From NCBI GenBank assembly GCA_905147135.1, contig LR990043.1:18105584-18169583 (forward strand): a DNA stretch of 64,000 nucleotides. Direction: 5' to 3'. A program made the translations under genes and the position numbers. This DNA is from Blastobasis lacticolella. Taxonomy: Eukaryota > Arthropoda > Insecta > Lepidoptera > Blastobasidae. Shown here piece after piece: positions 44,597-58,065 of the stretch; the stretch's first letter is position 1; each line of letters starts with the position of its first letter. The notes under the pieces are model-generated. The model made no database searches, was not told the DNA's origin, and was given only the letters and a program-made list of their open reading frames with translations.

Positions 44597-45683
44597 TAGA
44601 GATGTAACGGATATCCGGCCACTATCCGGTATCCGGCCTATCCGGCCATAATTTACTATCCGGCCGGATACCGGATAATGCGTTAATATCCGGCCGGATA
44701 CCGGATAGTAAAAAATGTATGAAAAGCCCCATAAAAGTGATTTTGCTCATTGGAAATATATGCCCTTCTGTAGCAGTCGAGTAAAAAGTCGTATCAAAAC
44801 GTTTAAAAACCATAAATATTAATCAAAGAACTATTGATTATGTCGGCATCGGCACCTATTCTACTCGTATCGTTCATTTGGTAGGTTAGCAAAAATTTTT
44901 AATAGTTTTCTGGTCTCTTCTTTTTGCACTATGCCTTTTCCATTAGCTGGAGTCAGCTCTCCTTGTCTGCTTCCTCCATTTCTTTCTATTTTGAGCAGTA
45001 GCAGCGTCAATAATATTGTCCTTCAGGTCCCGTTGGTCCGCCGTCAGCCAGGTGGCGTGTGGGAGTCGTCGTCGCCAAATTTAGGGCTTGCACTAAGGTG
45101 ATCTTTGGGACGGCGGAGCACATGCTCACACCATCGCATTCTTAAATTTTCTCGGGCATAGGTGTGACTTTGTAACTTCCAAGATTGTGGACATTACGTA
45201 CTTTGCCCAACAGGGTGACACCCGCTGATCAGCATAAATACGCATTTTTGTCGTGTGTAGTTTTGACAAGTGCTGTTTAGTATTATAATGTACTTAGTGT
45301 AATAATTTAAAGTCAATCAAGATATATATTGATATTATAGATATGAAAAAATATTATCCTGGATTACAAATATGAATTTATTTATATTTAGAGGTAGTAT
45401 ACGATGTCGTTTATCCTCTACGATCCTGTGGGCTAATGTGTAAGCCCGTATTTTGAAACTATCAATCCGTATGAGAGCGGAAGAATTGTTCAGTTCAACG
45501 TTCAAATTATTCACATTAAACGAAAACTTTAAATTACATAAACACACGCCGCGATTACAGCTTGCACAAACTTGTTTCGAGACTATGACCTGTGAATATC
45601 CGGCCGCCGGATATCCGGCTATCCGGCTAGGAGGCTGGCCGGATATCCGGTATCCGGCCAAACAACTATCCGTTTCGTCTCTA
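44597..45683. mobile_element. Non-autonomous hAT-like element, copy 2 (1087 bp)
   Basis: Same ends and CCGGATA-rich subterminal zones as 5803-6628, flanked by a perfect 8-bp duplication ATTATAAC (44589-44596 and 45684-45691). The interior shares the same LINE-derived block (about 44990-45270) and adds sequence missing from copy 1. It is inserted inside a LINE/SINE tail whose two halves (CGTCATTATAAC and ACCCGTATTTTTGCGTC) join cleanly when the element is removed. Confidence 0.9.
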
Positions 45684-45959
45684 ATTATAACACCCGTATT
45701 TTTGCGTCAGGGTTTAAAAAAGAGTTGCTCTGCATTAGGCGTTTGATCGTATCGGCACAAGGGACTATAATATAAGCTAAACTGTATACTTTCTCAACTC
45801 ATATTACAAACTAAATTTGAATATATAGAGGACAGCATTTTTTTATCAATTAGAAGGCATACGACATATCGAGAAATGTACGCTGGAGTACCCCAAGAAT
45901 AAGTGCTCAGCCCGATATTATACTGCTACCATGAATTTGAAGTGATAACAAACAACTCT

Positions 45960-46870
45960 TATTTATTTATTTATTTAACAATTTATTGCACACAATAAAG
46001 AAATACAGAGATATAACTGACACAACAGGCACTACTTATTTCTAAAAGAAATTTCTTCCAGCAGGCCTACAGAAAGGAAATGTTTAGCTAAGAAATGCAG
46101 ATACGACGCGCACAATTAATGAATAATTATAAAATACATATGAATATGACTAATTTTTATATACTATATCAATAAATACATACATACTATACACTTAAAT
46201 ACTACTACATATCAATACAAATAAATAAAATTTATCGACTAGACAGGGACAGGTAGTGGTCTTTTACTCGCTTTTTTAATATAGGCAGTGAACCAACAAT
46301 TACAATGGAACCAACTCCGAAATCGCACAATAAATATGTTGTTTCATTCATTTTGGTAGAATTTGTTTTAAATTTAGTATGAAACAGAATACAGTATCCC
46401 ATGATATCACGAGTTGAAGAAGTTGTACGAGAATGATGTTACCCCAAGTGACGGCAGACGTGTGTTCAATATCTGGTAATGCACTAGGATCGCAAGGTGA
46501 TTCGCCGAATTGGAAATACCACTTAAAAGCAAACTTTGAAATGAACTGAACATGACATGAACTGGTTTATAGGAAGGCACTCGATTATGAGCGTGGAGAA
46601 CAGCTATATCTTTAATGCCCCATTGTAGATAAGAAACTGCGAAGTACGCACATGAGTACCGGAATATTCCATCCAACAGTAAAGGACTGGATTAAATTCT
46701 GCGTGCTAGAAGGTATAACACTGGATTGGAGAAACATGTGAATATTCTGGACACTAATCTACAGCAAGGCTATGCACCGCCGGAAGAAAGAGGGCAAGGT
46801 TAATCTTCATTGAGTAGGGTAGCCACTCATTTGGATAAGCGCCTTTCAAGACCATGACCTGGGGCCTTAC
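45960..46870 (-). repeat. Decayed LINE 3' tail and unassigned sequence
   Basis: TATTTATTTAACAATTTATT and GCACACAATAAAGAAATACA resemble the tail at 35430-35490 (AACCATTTATTGTACACAAG), a common reverse-oriented LINE end. Nothing else recognised to 46868. Confidence 0.45.
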
Positions 46871-47004
46871 CATGAACTATTATAGCAGGACCTAAACTGA
46901 ACTGCCTTGCTTAGAACGAGAAAGCGCTATATGTGTCACATAAGCTTGTTTCGTTCAAAGCGGAAGCAATTCTGTTTAGGTCCTGCTATAAGAGCTCGTG
47001 GTAA
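46868..47004. repeat. Inverted repeat of about 40-bp arms
   Basis: TTATAGCAGGACCTAAAC in the left arm (46868-46912) pairs with GTTTAGGTCCTGCTATAA in the right arm (46964-47004). About 50 bases lie between them. No ORF of interest. Confidence 0.6.
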
Positions 47005-47179
47005 GCCCCTGCAATCGCCTTTAACTAATATATTTATAGCTAATAGGCTACTGGCAGATGAAAACAAGCGGAAGAAAATAAATGAAGCTAATAAAATAAC
47101 ATTTTGGGAATCGATATTGGACAAGAAAAGAATTAGTGACATCTATATAGTGGGTGACAAAGCGTGTTATGTACAGTAG

Positions 47180-49490
47180 CACTCTCGTCCGCTATCTAGT
47201 TTAGCTGTTCGTCGCTAGAGAGCGCTGCTCAACATTCCGCAAGGGTCGCACCGATGTATGAGTCATGCGACGACTCATGCAACAATGCTTTAGTCGTGGT
47301 ATTCGTTTTGAGACCGACTGAGGGACGTGTGTCCAAACAACCATGACTCGGATATCCTTTTCTAATCTATTAAGGAAAGTAAAGACGACAGTATATCTGA
47401 TGATACGAAGGGTTACGAATCTAGCTATCTTTACCATGTGCGAGCCGACAACGCGTTTTTGTCTCCAAATGAGGGCGCCACTTGTAAAAGTTTATGTCGG
47501 TAATATACTAGCACGTTACGTTGTACGTGTGGTTCTGCGTTTGGCCCTCGGCAAATGTCGTTTTGCGCTACAAGTACAAGCTCAAGATCGAACGCTACGC
47601 TACGCCACGGCCAGTCAGTAGGTCGGCCGGTCTATACCGGGCTTGTAACGCCCGGTCGCGGATGAATGTCAATCACGATTAGCTAACATGAACCAGTCGA
47701 GTTAAGAGACCTAGAGTTAGTGTTTTAATTACATAATAAAATAGTGATGTGAATAATAGTATTAGTTAATTTTAGCGCCATTATTTTTTTTGCGATCCCC
47801 TCGGGATTACTATAATTGATACTTGCAACGCATGTAAATCGCGCCCCTCATTGAAGAATTGTTTTGTTATAGCGAAAATAGGTGTATGAATTATTTATAG
47901 CTGTGCTACATTGTATCTAGTCCATACAGGTAAGACCAATTTCTTGTATACGCAAACATATGACCATAAGCTTGGCGACCTTGTATTAGAACATTAGTCA
48001 ATGTTTTTGTTAACGTTAGTTTATTTTTAATTCATTCTTTACATTAACTACAGCGAATTTAATCGTGTTTTAAAATGTATTGTTTTCAAGTACAAACGAG
48101 TGTTACTTCAGATAAAAGGAACATGATTAACTAGGTAATAATGGGTAATTTAATAACATAATAATATTATACACACACGGGGTACCAATCTGCTCCCGAT
48201 ACTCTCAACAATAAAATTATTTCTAAAATTAGACGCTGAACTAATTTGAGCATTGATATTTCCTTAATTAAAAAATACTTTAAACAGCTAACACGCCTCT
48301 CGCACCATTAGTATGACATCATCGTACCGTTCATTGCAAGGACACAGATAGGCCGGTTTAAGTTAACGCAGCTGCCTATAACACGTACCGGTCTACAGGT
48401 TGTCTAGACCAACATCACGGCAGTTCACATGTCAGCCCTGATAAAAGGCCTTATCAACGTCGCTGACATGATAAATGATGCCAAATTTTCCCGGTATAAT
48501 AGCGTTTACTAGCTATATCTAACAAAAGGTAAATGAAAGCGTACGTGTCAGAGTACATAGTGATTAAGTAATAGAGATTTAACGTTGTTATCGGCTAAAT
48601 TGGCTTATCATCTGACTTGGCTCCATTCTCACATGCCGTTTAGTGAACCATTATTTCCCAAGCTCCCGTTTATTTTCGTACTAGAGCATGCGAGGCGCGA
48701 ATGCACGCGATAAGTACGTGTCGTGTATATACATTCGGCTCTGTTCTATCTAACGAACAATATAAATATAATCGCAGCATTGCTCGCAGCCACGAGTGGT
48801 TGTCCACGCTCTCTGTGGCTGTCTCCAATAAAATTGGAACCGATTCGAAGACTGTCGAACCCTTGCCAACAATCTTCCCGCGGTAGTACGCAACGTGCAC
48901 CGACTTCTGTGATATAACTGCTTTCAATACTGTGGAATGTATGTCTATTGAATGCTGGTCTAATCGTAAGATACGTCGATGTATCTGCATCCGTAACTTC
49001 GTCCCTTTTTATAATTGAGTAGAATTTCTAATTTGTGGGCTTAGTGCCCTTCATCCGACGACGTATAGACATCATTAAGAATATCGCAGTACAATTATTA
49101 TATTCTTTATTGCACATGAAATGAGTTAAAAACAATACCTACTCACTGTCAATGAAAAGTTTTTATTCTATCTAATAAAAAGAGTAACTGCCAGTGACCT
49201 TGTTCATGGGTTTGTTATCTAATTTAATGGTTAACAAGTAACATCAATCACTATATCATCTAGAAATATTCGCGACCTGAATTTAAGTCTACAAAATTTC
49301 ATTGCTCTCGGCCTCTCGGGTGGTCAATGGTCTCCATCAACAGCCCATAACAGCCCCCTGCTGGAATTGAGGCTCGTCCCTCATATCATTGCTAATCTCC
49401 GCGTAAATAACATGTTAGATTGATTAGGTTTGAGATAATGAAAGTAAACGAAATTTCGACTGGTCTTGGGCATCCTCGGATTGCGACCCA
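47180..49490. other. Intergenic stretch with nothing recognised
   Basis: No frame longer than about 110 codons and no repeat pair seen inside the window. 47200-47650 is GC-richer than its surroundings. Confidence 0.5.
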
Positions 49491-49497
49491 TGACCCA

Positions 49498-49590
49498 TGT
49501 CCAAGACCGAGCGAAATGGAGGAGAGTGAATCGGAATGCGGACCCTGGTAGAAGTATGATGAATGAAAGTAAACGAAGTCGGTCTTAGTG
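49498..49590 (+). pseudogene. LINE C-terminal remnant
   Basis: Reads VQDRAKWRRVNRNADPGRSM, then a Ser/Arg end and stop. D-(R)xKWRxxV-(R)xADPxRS is the usual final motif of RTE-like LINE proteins. Confidence 0.5.
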
Positions 49591-50029
49591 AGTTGAAACA
49601 TGAGAAATTTGAATCCAAAGTTGTAATTGTTTAGCTCTACATTCTGTAGAGTCGTTTATTTCTATGTTAATTTAATTGTATGTTACTGAACAGATTTGAA
49701 ATTTTTTGTAAGTACCTAAGTACTTATCCACCCGCAATAGCTGAAACAAAATTTTAAAGTTCCAAAAACGGGAAAACACTTAATATTTCTTTTTGTTCGT
49801 ATTTCTAATCTGTTACAGAACGTGTCGCGTGTTTTTGCATACCAATGTCGAAGCTATTGTTAGAGAGTTGTAAAGTTTCGTTACGCTGACCGTGTAACGA
49901 CGATGAGCACATCACGTATTAAATTAATTATGTAGGTATTATAAGTAAATAGGTTTTCTATTGTGTGTCGTGAGAACAACAGAGCAGCCTGCTTCCGTAG
50001 TGTTTTGGTTTGAAGGCTAGGGTAGCTAG

Positions 50030-50293
50030 ATTCATCATCACATCACAGCCCGTAACAGTCCACTGCAGGACTTAGGCCTCTCCTACGAAAGAGGAGGGTA
50101 TTGCCATAATCTCCACGCTTGGCAGGCGGGTTGGAGATCGCAGTGTTTAAATATAACAATGGAAAATGCTGCTGCCCATTTTCCAGATTATGAAGACTCT
50201 TGATCTTTTGCCTCGAAAACATTAGTCGCCTTGTACGACACCTATGAGTGTAAAGGGTTGGTGCTATTCTACTCAGCCGGACACCACACGGCC
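50030..50293 (+). mobile_element. SINE-like repeat family S3, copy 1
   Basis: CAGTCCACTGCAGGACTTAG, GGCAGGCGGGTTGGAGATCG, TGCCTCGAAAACATTAGTCG, and the end CGGACACCACACGGCC. Very similar to 52962-53220. Confidence 0.75.
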
Positions 50294-51167
50294 AGCTAGA
50301 TTAGTTAGATGGTATCTAAATAATTGCTGTTAGTGCTCATGGTGAGCATTTTTGTAAGAGCTAAATATACCTTATCAGTCAACCGATGGAGTTTAATCTC
50401 CTGATTACACGTATCACATTAACTGTACTATATAACACTTCACTACTATTAAGCCTCCTCCACGTTAGTAGAGGGTTAGCTATAACATCCTCGCGTGACA
50501 CTCGAGTTGGAGATCGCAGTGATGATAAAACATATATGAGATTTTTAGAAATTCGCTATTGTTGGCGCCACTTCGTTCTACCTGTAGTCCGCTTTTAATT
50601 TAATTTCTTGGTACGACACGATTCCAAAAGCGAAACTACGACTAAAACACGATAAATGCTGCTGCGCCCATATTCTGGTCTACGTGGGCTTCCTCGAAGG
50701 GAGTCTGACTTGTATTCGGTTCGATTTCGAATCGTAACTAGTTTAGCCATCCTAGTAATTCTATAGACGTTTACGCACTGGCGCATTAGATAAGTTAATA
50801 AATTCTCACGTCGAGTAGTTTTTAAGTTTACAGATCAAAACCCAGTCGAAGTGGCCGCAATACAAATAGTGCAAATTGGTAGCCGACTGCACGCGGCAGT
50901 ATGACAATGAAGACGTGAGACGCGAAACTCAGAACGAAGATTTATGGATGTAGGGACTTCAAGGAGAGTTAAATCTCGAAGTCAGAATACGAGTGTGTGT
51001 GCTAGGACGTGAATTTCCCGTCCGTCTTTTTCACGTAACGAATATGGACCGAATACTACCTAGGTATATGTCAGTGTTTCCTAAGATATTAGTCACATTT
51101 TAAGATACCCATGTTTAAAAGAGCTTATATTTGTTTCAAACTAAACTCGTGTTCTTTACACATATTG

Positions 51168-51262
51168 TTATTATAGACGGGACTTACACGCGACGTAGGT
51201 ACCTTTTCGATTTGTTTCGAAATCGAAAAGGTACGTCGCGTGTAGTCCCGTCTAATATAATA
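51168..51262. repeat. Near-perfect 95-bp hairpin
   Basis: Two ~45-base arms, TAGACGGGACTTACACGCGA... and ...TCGCGTGTAGTCCCGTCTAA, are separated by only about six bases (GTTTCG). Differences are one or two small indels. Confidence 0.8.
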
Positions 51263-52961
51263 ATAGAAGAGCTTGGTATTGATGTTAGGCCAATGACTAA
51301 TTTAATATCTCATAGAGTTTAAATATTGCGGTGCAGATATTTTGTTACGCGCTATCGACACCGCGAATTTTTTTTTGTGCGACTGATTTTTCGTACACAT
51401 ACATACATACATAAAGCTCACGCCTGTGTCCCACAGGTGGGGTAGGCAGAGACTATGGATTTTTCGTTTCCTTCATAAAGTTAGTCTATCTTTCCTCAGA
51501 CACTTTTCATCTTTATATTATTAGTATAGATTATGCAATCGGGTAAGATTTTCCATTGTAGAGAAAGACACATGGAATATTGTTATCATTGGACAAATAG
51601 TGGTTAATTAACTTTATAGATACCTACTAACAAAATATCACGAATCATAAAAATACTTTGAACACCAATTAATTTATAATGTATTCGTAGATTTAATTTC
51701 TACTGTAACAAAACACACCTATTACCTACTACTGCAAACCGACCGAGTGTTAGATATACCGTGTCGGGTCGTCGATCCAACAAGCACGACTTTCGTGGAT
51801 AGGTCTATGCATGAAGAATACGATAGTTACCTACAACATCATGTGGATATGTCATGGAGTAAATAGCAGCGGACTATTACAGATGCAGTTGATGAGGATC
51901 ACTTATTTTCGTGAATTTTTAATTACCTAACAGGCATTCAAACAATTCAATTTACTCGGTAACTAATATTTATCTGTATTCGAAATTAAGTATATATAAA
52001 TAAAATTATGTACATAATACAATTAAATTTATTAAATTGCACAATATTTTCATGTCAATGTCTAAAATTCAAAATAGCTGAATTAATTCATTTAAATAAC
52101 ATGCCAAATTAAAAAAAAAACAATAATAATCTGCTTAGGTGAAATTAATTAATGAATAGTGTCCGACCGAAGCCGAACTATTAATTAATAAGAACTGGCA
52201 ATAGCTACTCACGACGTACGTGTAAACAAACGGAATTTTTTACGAATAGGTAGTGTACCACTACTATAGAAAATGTATGGAAATAAGCCAAAATTCCCAA
52301 TTACAATGTCTGTTTGCAACAATTGATTTCGTCTTAATTGGCACCTACCGCATCTTATTTACTGTACGCGCTACTAATTAGTTTTAGTAGCTACACATTA
52401 AGAACTTGTTACACATATATACATATATGCACGTGTGACCTTGCCGTTATCACTGACGTTGAAGACGAGCATGAGACATAATAATTGACATATTGTGTCC
52501 GATACGCCTTATTGATAAGATAAATTCCTTTCCTTATAGTAATAATGTTATCTATCAGTCTTTGTCGCTGCTGTGAACAATATTGATACTGCGGGTAAAT
52601 TGTAGAGTCCGCCATATTCCGAAATCCTAAGTAGGTACCTATAAAGTTTTTCTATCTAATTTATATATAGGTATAATTTTTTTTTTATATGAAATAGACT
52701 ATTTGACTGCCATCTCACCTGATGTTAAGTGCAGATTGTTATCCTCACTGCCAACGGTGGAGATCATGGCTAAACCATAGGACCAAACCATGGTAGGTCC
52801 ATGATTGGTGTGTTATATCTAATCTCTACCATGTTAAAAAGAAATAAAAATAAATTTCACATCAATATTCCATAGGCACGTAGGTAGTTATTATTTTTAC
52901 ATTCAATTGCTATCTGTCGATATGTCTAGAGGTCATGTCTTTCCAGCCTAATACAAAACAC

Positions 52962-53220
52962 TCTCATCACAGCTCGTAACAGTCCACTGCAGGACTTAGG
53001 GCCTCTCCCACGAAAGGGGAGGTTATTGCCATAATCTCCACGCTCGGCAGGCGGGTTGGAGATCGCAGTGTTTAAATATAACAATGGAAAATGCTGCTGC
53101 CCACTTTCCAAGCTACGGAGACTCTTGATCTTTTGCCTCGAAAACATTAGTCGCCTTGTACGACACCCATGAGTGTAAGGGGTTGGTGCTATTCTACTCT
53201 GCCGGACACCACACGGCCTT
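52962..53220 (+). mobile_element. SINE-like repeat family S3, copy 2
   Basis: Same blocks in the same order as 50030-50293, with few differences over about 255 bp. Confidence 0.75.
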
Positions 53221-53664
53221 AGTTAACCTTTAACTTGTCGTCATCATTCGACCAGGCTTAAGTATCGCCATAATGAGAGTAATGCAATAATCTTCACACT
53301 ATAAAAACAATCCGCTTCGAAATCGGTCCATCCGTACGGGAGATATTATGCCACACACAGACACATAAATTCACAGAAATAATGATAATTGATTCACACA
53401 CACATACATACATACTTCGAACACCCCTCTTTTTTGCGTCGGAGGTTAAAATGATCAGAAAATGCTGCTACTGTACTAGTCGCCTAGTACTACACGCCAC
53501 CCGTAGTTTCTGCTATGTTCTACTTTGCTGGATACACTTACACTCGACAATTCAAATAAGATGAAATTGTACGAGAGCTGATCCCTATGCTCCACCCCTG
53601 ACCCACTTCTAATGCCTCTACATAAATTATTTTTTCTTATTTTTTAACATATTCCCTTGTAACA

Positions 53665-54105
53665 CTAATATAATAGGACCACGATAAGTCCGTATTGACT
53701 GACAGTAGTAAAAATTATAAGTGTGGATATGGCAATAATCTGGGGATAATCTGTCGTTGTCAGTCCTTCTTGTAAACATTCAGTTATTTGGTCACTATTA
53801 GCTTGAACTTGTACTTTCAGTTTGTCTAAATTATTAATCATGCTGGAAATTATCTCCCGCACTTCCTTTTTAACATTATTTAATAATATTTTTCATAACT
53901 CACAAAAATAAACAATCCTACAGAAATCAAATTGTTTGTTATGACTTTTATGAATGACGTTCTATGACGTTTTAAAACTTGCAATACAGATTTTTTTTTA
54001 ATAAGCGTTTCGGACTTAGCGATACACTTAGGTAAACCGTCGGAGCTCCAGCACTTCAATAGCCTCGATATAATTTGGTCTACCGTCTGAAAAAACACGC
54101 TTGCT
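53665..54105 (-). other. Unassigned minus-strand frames, possible gene fragment
   Basis: After TTTTTTCAG at about 54075, the minus strand reads TVDQIISRLLKCWSSDGLPK, CIAKSETLIKKKSVLQVLKR and a hydrophobic stretch VGLFIFVS. A frame-shifted continuation at 53862-53665 reads VREIISSMINNLDKLKVQVQ and ends with a hydrophobic QYGLIVVLLY-stop. It looks more protein-like than the surroundings (helix plus membrane segments). No family recognised. It may be a decayed gene, a missed exon pair, or chance. Confidence 0.25.
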
Positions 54106-54119
54106 GGGGTGGAGCTTGG

Positions 54120-55860
54120 TGATCAACCTGCAACCTGCAATATCCTTCGAATAAAAATACAAAAGATAGTTTCAAAAAAATATTCCGTTCTATGAGGATT
54201 GTAGTTTGTCTGTGACATCGATAACATTATCTACGTATACGTTTCCTCACGCAGCAGGAACAAATATCAGCTGTAATATGAATGATTAAATACTTCAAGA
54301 TACACGAGTTTATCGATGATAATGGAAATTTTCACACAATGCTTTGTCTGTTAGTCAGCTGGTTGTTGTAACTAGGGGCTTTTTCCTTGATTGGTAGGCA
54401 GATTGCCGGTACAGTTAGTATAACTTATACGTAGTAAATTAGGTATAGTCTAGTTGGTATAGATATTGAAAACGGCCACAATGCAGTAGAGCGGACTACA
54501 CCTTCTAAATCAATATTCGAAAACCTCTAATAAGTAGGACAAAGTTTTTCCCACGCGAAGGCAGTGGAGAGGGGTTCCAATTTCATCATACCGGGCATTA
54601 ATTTTGCCAGTGGTTTCTTCCATTTGTTACATTTAATAGTAACCACTTACAACATAATTACTAACATTACTTTTAATGAAGTAGTACCTAATTAATTAGT
54701 TAAGCAAAACGAGACGAGACCGTTAATATGTAATTTTTTCCTCCTACAGTTCAATAGATATTATGTCTACATCAACGCTATCAGTCTTAGGTTTTATCAT
54801 TTCAATCACGTCAATACCATTGCGTAATAATGGAGGTATTACAATAATTAGACGGAAGTTTGCACGTTCGCGATAGGGTATCGCATGTCAGTCTACTATA
54901 AAGATTATGGACACTATAGGCTGGCATGATTCAGGCGTGATCGCCACCATGACAAAGCGCATGTACATCTTGACAGGCTTCCAACGGGTATTAAAAACGT
55001 TGATTCATAAACTTATCGATTCATTCATAAGGGTGTTTTAAACCTAAGTGTTGGATGCTTGTTAAAACCTACGTGTGTTGGATACTTCTTGAATTCTACG
55101 TGTGTGGATACTTGTTAACGGCTTAGGTTAGGCCGTTTTGTACCCATGTGTTAAATTGAAACAGTCCGTAATTATCACATTGCGTGAGTACCCATACTTG
55201 CTTTAGTAATATGAGGAAGTCTAATTAAATTATAAGTCACGTTATTACGCGTTATAGTTCCGTTGCTCCGTTCAATTAGAAGTGTTCATATTTTAAGAGT
55301 AGAATTGCAATTGATAATCTATACATAATCTATACAAAACAGTAAAAAAGTGTATCTGTACATTGAGTATATTTACAAAAAAATAATTTAGGGCGATAAA
55401 TAAATAGCAATAAAATAAATTTTTAAATTTTTGTCTTTTTGTTTATCTGTTTTTACACGCTAATCTCCGGAAGTACTAGACGGATTTCAATGAAACCTTT
55501 TTGTAGTGTAGCTATTAAAGAAAAGCTGGTGTGCAATGCAGTTGTTATTATGTTGCAATGTAACTGTGATGTTACTAGAACTACGTCGAGGTATCGAGTC
55601 AGTCCCAGCATCATCCCAGTTAAATTGCAGTTAAATCATTGTTCGACCTTTGATACGTTTTTGTTGACAGAATTGAAGGCAGTTTGACAACTAAGAAAGA
55701 TGCAACTTAGTAATTTATTTATTTATTTATTGGAGTACCAACAGCCATATAAAACCATCATGCAACTAAAGTACCAGAAAACGAATTGTGGAAAGGTTCT
55801 AACTCATGAAAGTAGCAACTCACATCTGTCATTTGAATAACAATCACACGTTTGACATGC
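54120..55860. other. Intergenic stretch with little content
   Basis: AT-rich. 55430-55690 resembles the LINE-tail type that begins CGGATTTCAATGAAACC (compare CGATTTTGATGAAATTAAG at 2130). Nothing else recognised. Confidence 0.45.
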
Positions 55861-55865
55861 GATGC

Positions 55866-56283
55866 AATGAGGAGCTTTCCAGTAGGTATTGATAGTTGGT
55901 TTCAAAAAGCATCAATAGATGGCGCTCCTACAATTTTGGTAATCATTTTATAATCTGTATGATGGTGGCAGTGATTTCATGCAGCCAACTAATACTAAAC
56001 TTAAAAATAAAATGTTTATTAATATAAATATAACTGTTAAAGGTTGAACGAAGTGTAAAAAGAAATATTTATAGAAGTTGGCACTATGTTCCATTATTAT
56101 TATAACCTCTAAAATGGTTGAAAACTATTGACAAATACAACATTATCCAATATAACGTACCCAGTGTTTATATTCTGTTTGCTAATAACCTATTTCAAGC
56201 GATTATCAATTACCAAAATTGTCGAGGCGCCATCTAGTGAGTGGTTAGGAATGCTTTAGATACCTATTGGAAAACTGCTCATT
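55866..56283 (-). mobile_element. MITE family B, copy 2
   Basis: Reverse-complement copy of the element at 33653-34057, with the same end motifs (AATGAGGAGCTTTCCAGTAG at 55866, AAAACTGCTCATT at 56271-56283) and the same interior blocks. Confidence 0.75.
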
Positions 56284-56289
56284 GTAATA

Positions 56290-57235
56290 CTGCAACTGAG
56301 ACGATTTCCGTACCAGAATCGAAGCCTTGGGCAACATGTAGGGTACTTATATGAAATTGATTTTAGAAACTGGGACACCTGTTGTCACGGGCGTAGCCAG
56401 GTTTTGGATTCGGGGGGGGGGGTTCAAGATCAAAACATATAAATATCGATCCGTAACGTAATAAAAAAAGTCGCTTCCTGCCGTCTGTCCCTATGTAGGT
56501 ATATATGTATGTATATATATATTCGTCGTCGCGTGAAAGAAAGGGGTGTATCAGGATCATTGTAATCAGGGTGGTGATATTAGTATTAGATCGTATTCGT
56601 CCAGATAAATTAAAGAAAAGGTTCACATTTACTCCACTGTATTAATTCCAATTCATTTTTACACATCACTTATAATTTCATTGTAGGCAGTTGAGGTAAT
56701 TTACTTTCTTATTTCAAAGGTGATTTTAAAATTACTTTATTTTCAAACGTAAATAACACTTTCTATAAACGAACTTCAAACGAAAACAAACGAAATGTGG
56801 AGACAGTTTCAAAACACGCCACTCCGCCTGAGTCGTGCCGTCTAGACTCTGTCAGCACGCCTCACCAGAGGGCGTACAGGTAAAGCAGGTGTACGCGAAC
56901 GAAGTCGCGTCGGGTCTACGAGTATAATATATTTATGAAGTCTTTTGCACAGCGACCTGATATGACCTTAGGATGTACCTATAGTTCGTGTGAAATGAAA
57001 ACAACAGTTTCTTGGCGACTTGACAGTGAACGCGGGTAATCAAAATTAATTCGGATTTCGTACCCATTCTGTGGCATTCAACAGCTACTTCTGTGAGCAT
57101 CAAAACAACTAGGAATTGTAATATTTAGCCCTATTCGCAAATAACTACAGTCCAGTGTTTTTAGTTTCAGTTCACCTGAATTTAATTAGTTCATCTGATA
57201 GTAGGTATAATTACCTATATATCAGATCAGACCTG
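56290..57235. other. Intergenic stretch with little content
   Basis: A run of ten G at 56415-56424 and a TGTATATATG microsatellite near 56505. No protein-like frame. Confidence 0.45.
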
Positions 57236-57237
57236 TA

Positions 57238-57383
57238 GGCCTAGCACAAGTTGCTCTCGCGCACGATAAGCGAGAAAAAGCGCGACATAGGTGTTGCTAT
57301 CTCTTTCGTCTTAGTATTGAGAGAAAGAGACAAACGCTCTCTCGCGGCGCGAGCTTTGTCGCGGACACACTTGTGCTAGGGCC
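57238..57383. mobile_element. Short palindromic MITE
   Basis: Ends GGCCTAGCACAAG and CTTGTGCTAGGGCC. The interior forms further stems (CTCGCGC / GCGCGAG and TCTCTTTC / GAAAGAGA). About 146 bp, nearly all self-complementary. Confidence 0.6.
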
Positions 57384-58065
57384 ACATGGGCCTAAATTCT
57401 CGCGCTGTGACATCACGAATTTGACATTTTTTCTAGACACATATCTCCATTAATAATTACATTGAAATGTCTATTGCAGCCAAAACACATTTTCTCAACT
57501 ATCTTCGGCAGTCGTATATTGTCAAAGATCAATTTCAGTGGCGTTTTAATACACTTTTTTGGATAGAGAATATGTCAAATTTGATATGTCACAGTGCGAG
57601 AACCGACCCCTAGTGCTTTTGCTGCCGACTTCGTCCGCGCAAAAATCAATTTCAGTGGCGAGAATAGGGGTAGCATAGGGGGGTTCAAAATTCGGTGACT
57701 ACGTTCCGGACTTAAGTCTACGTTACACCCTGACAATGTAGCTTTTTATAGGTGAAAGAATTTTTGTAATCAATTAAGTAGTTATCCAATAAAAACTAAT
57801 AACATTCAAATATTTTCTCTATAAAACATTAGTATAGTTAAATATAGGTAGGAGACTGATAGATACGTAGAGTCGTACTTTATAATTATAACATCATTTA
57901 TGATTAATGGCTGACATGTAGGCTTATAGGTACAGCGCTGTTTATCAGCAGAAGAGGCTGTTTGCTCGCCTGTCGCTAGGGAAGGCTGGGCTGTGTAATA
58001 AATAGAATCAGCTAATGACTCTTTTATTCAGCCAATTCAATTATAACGATATACCGAATAGAGAA

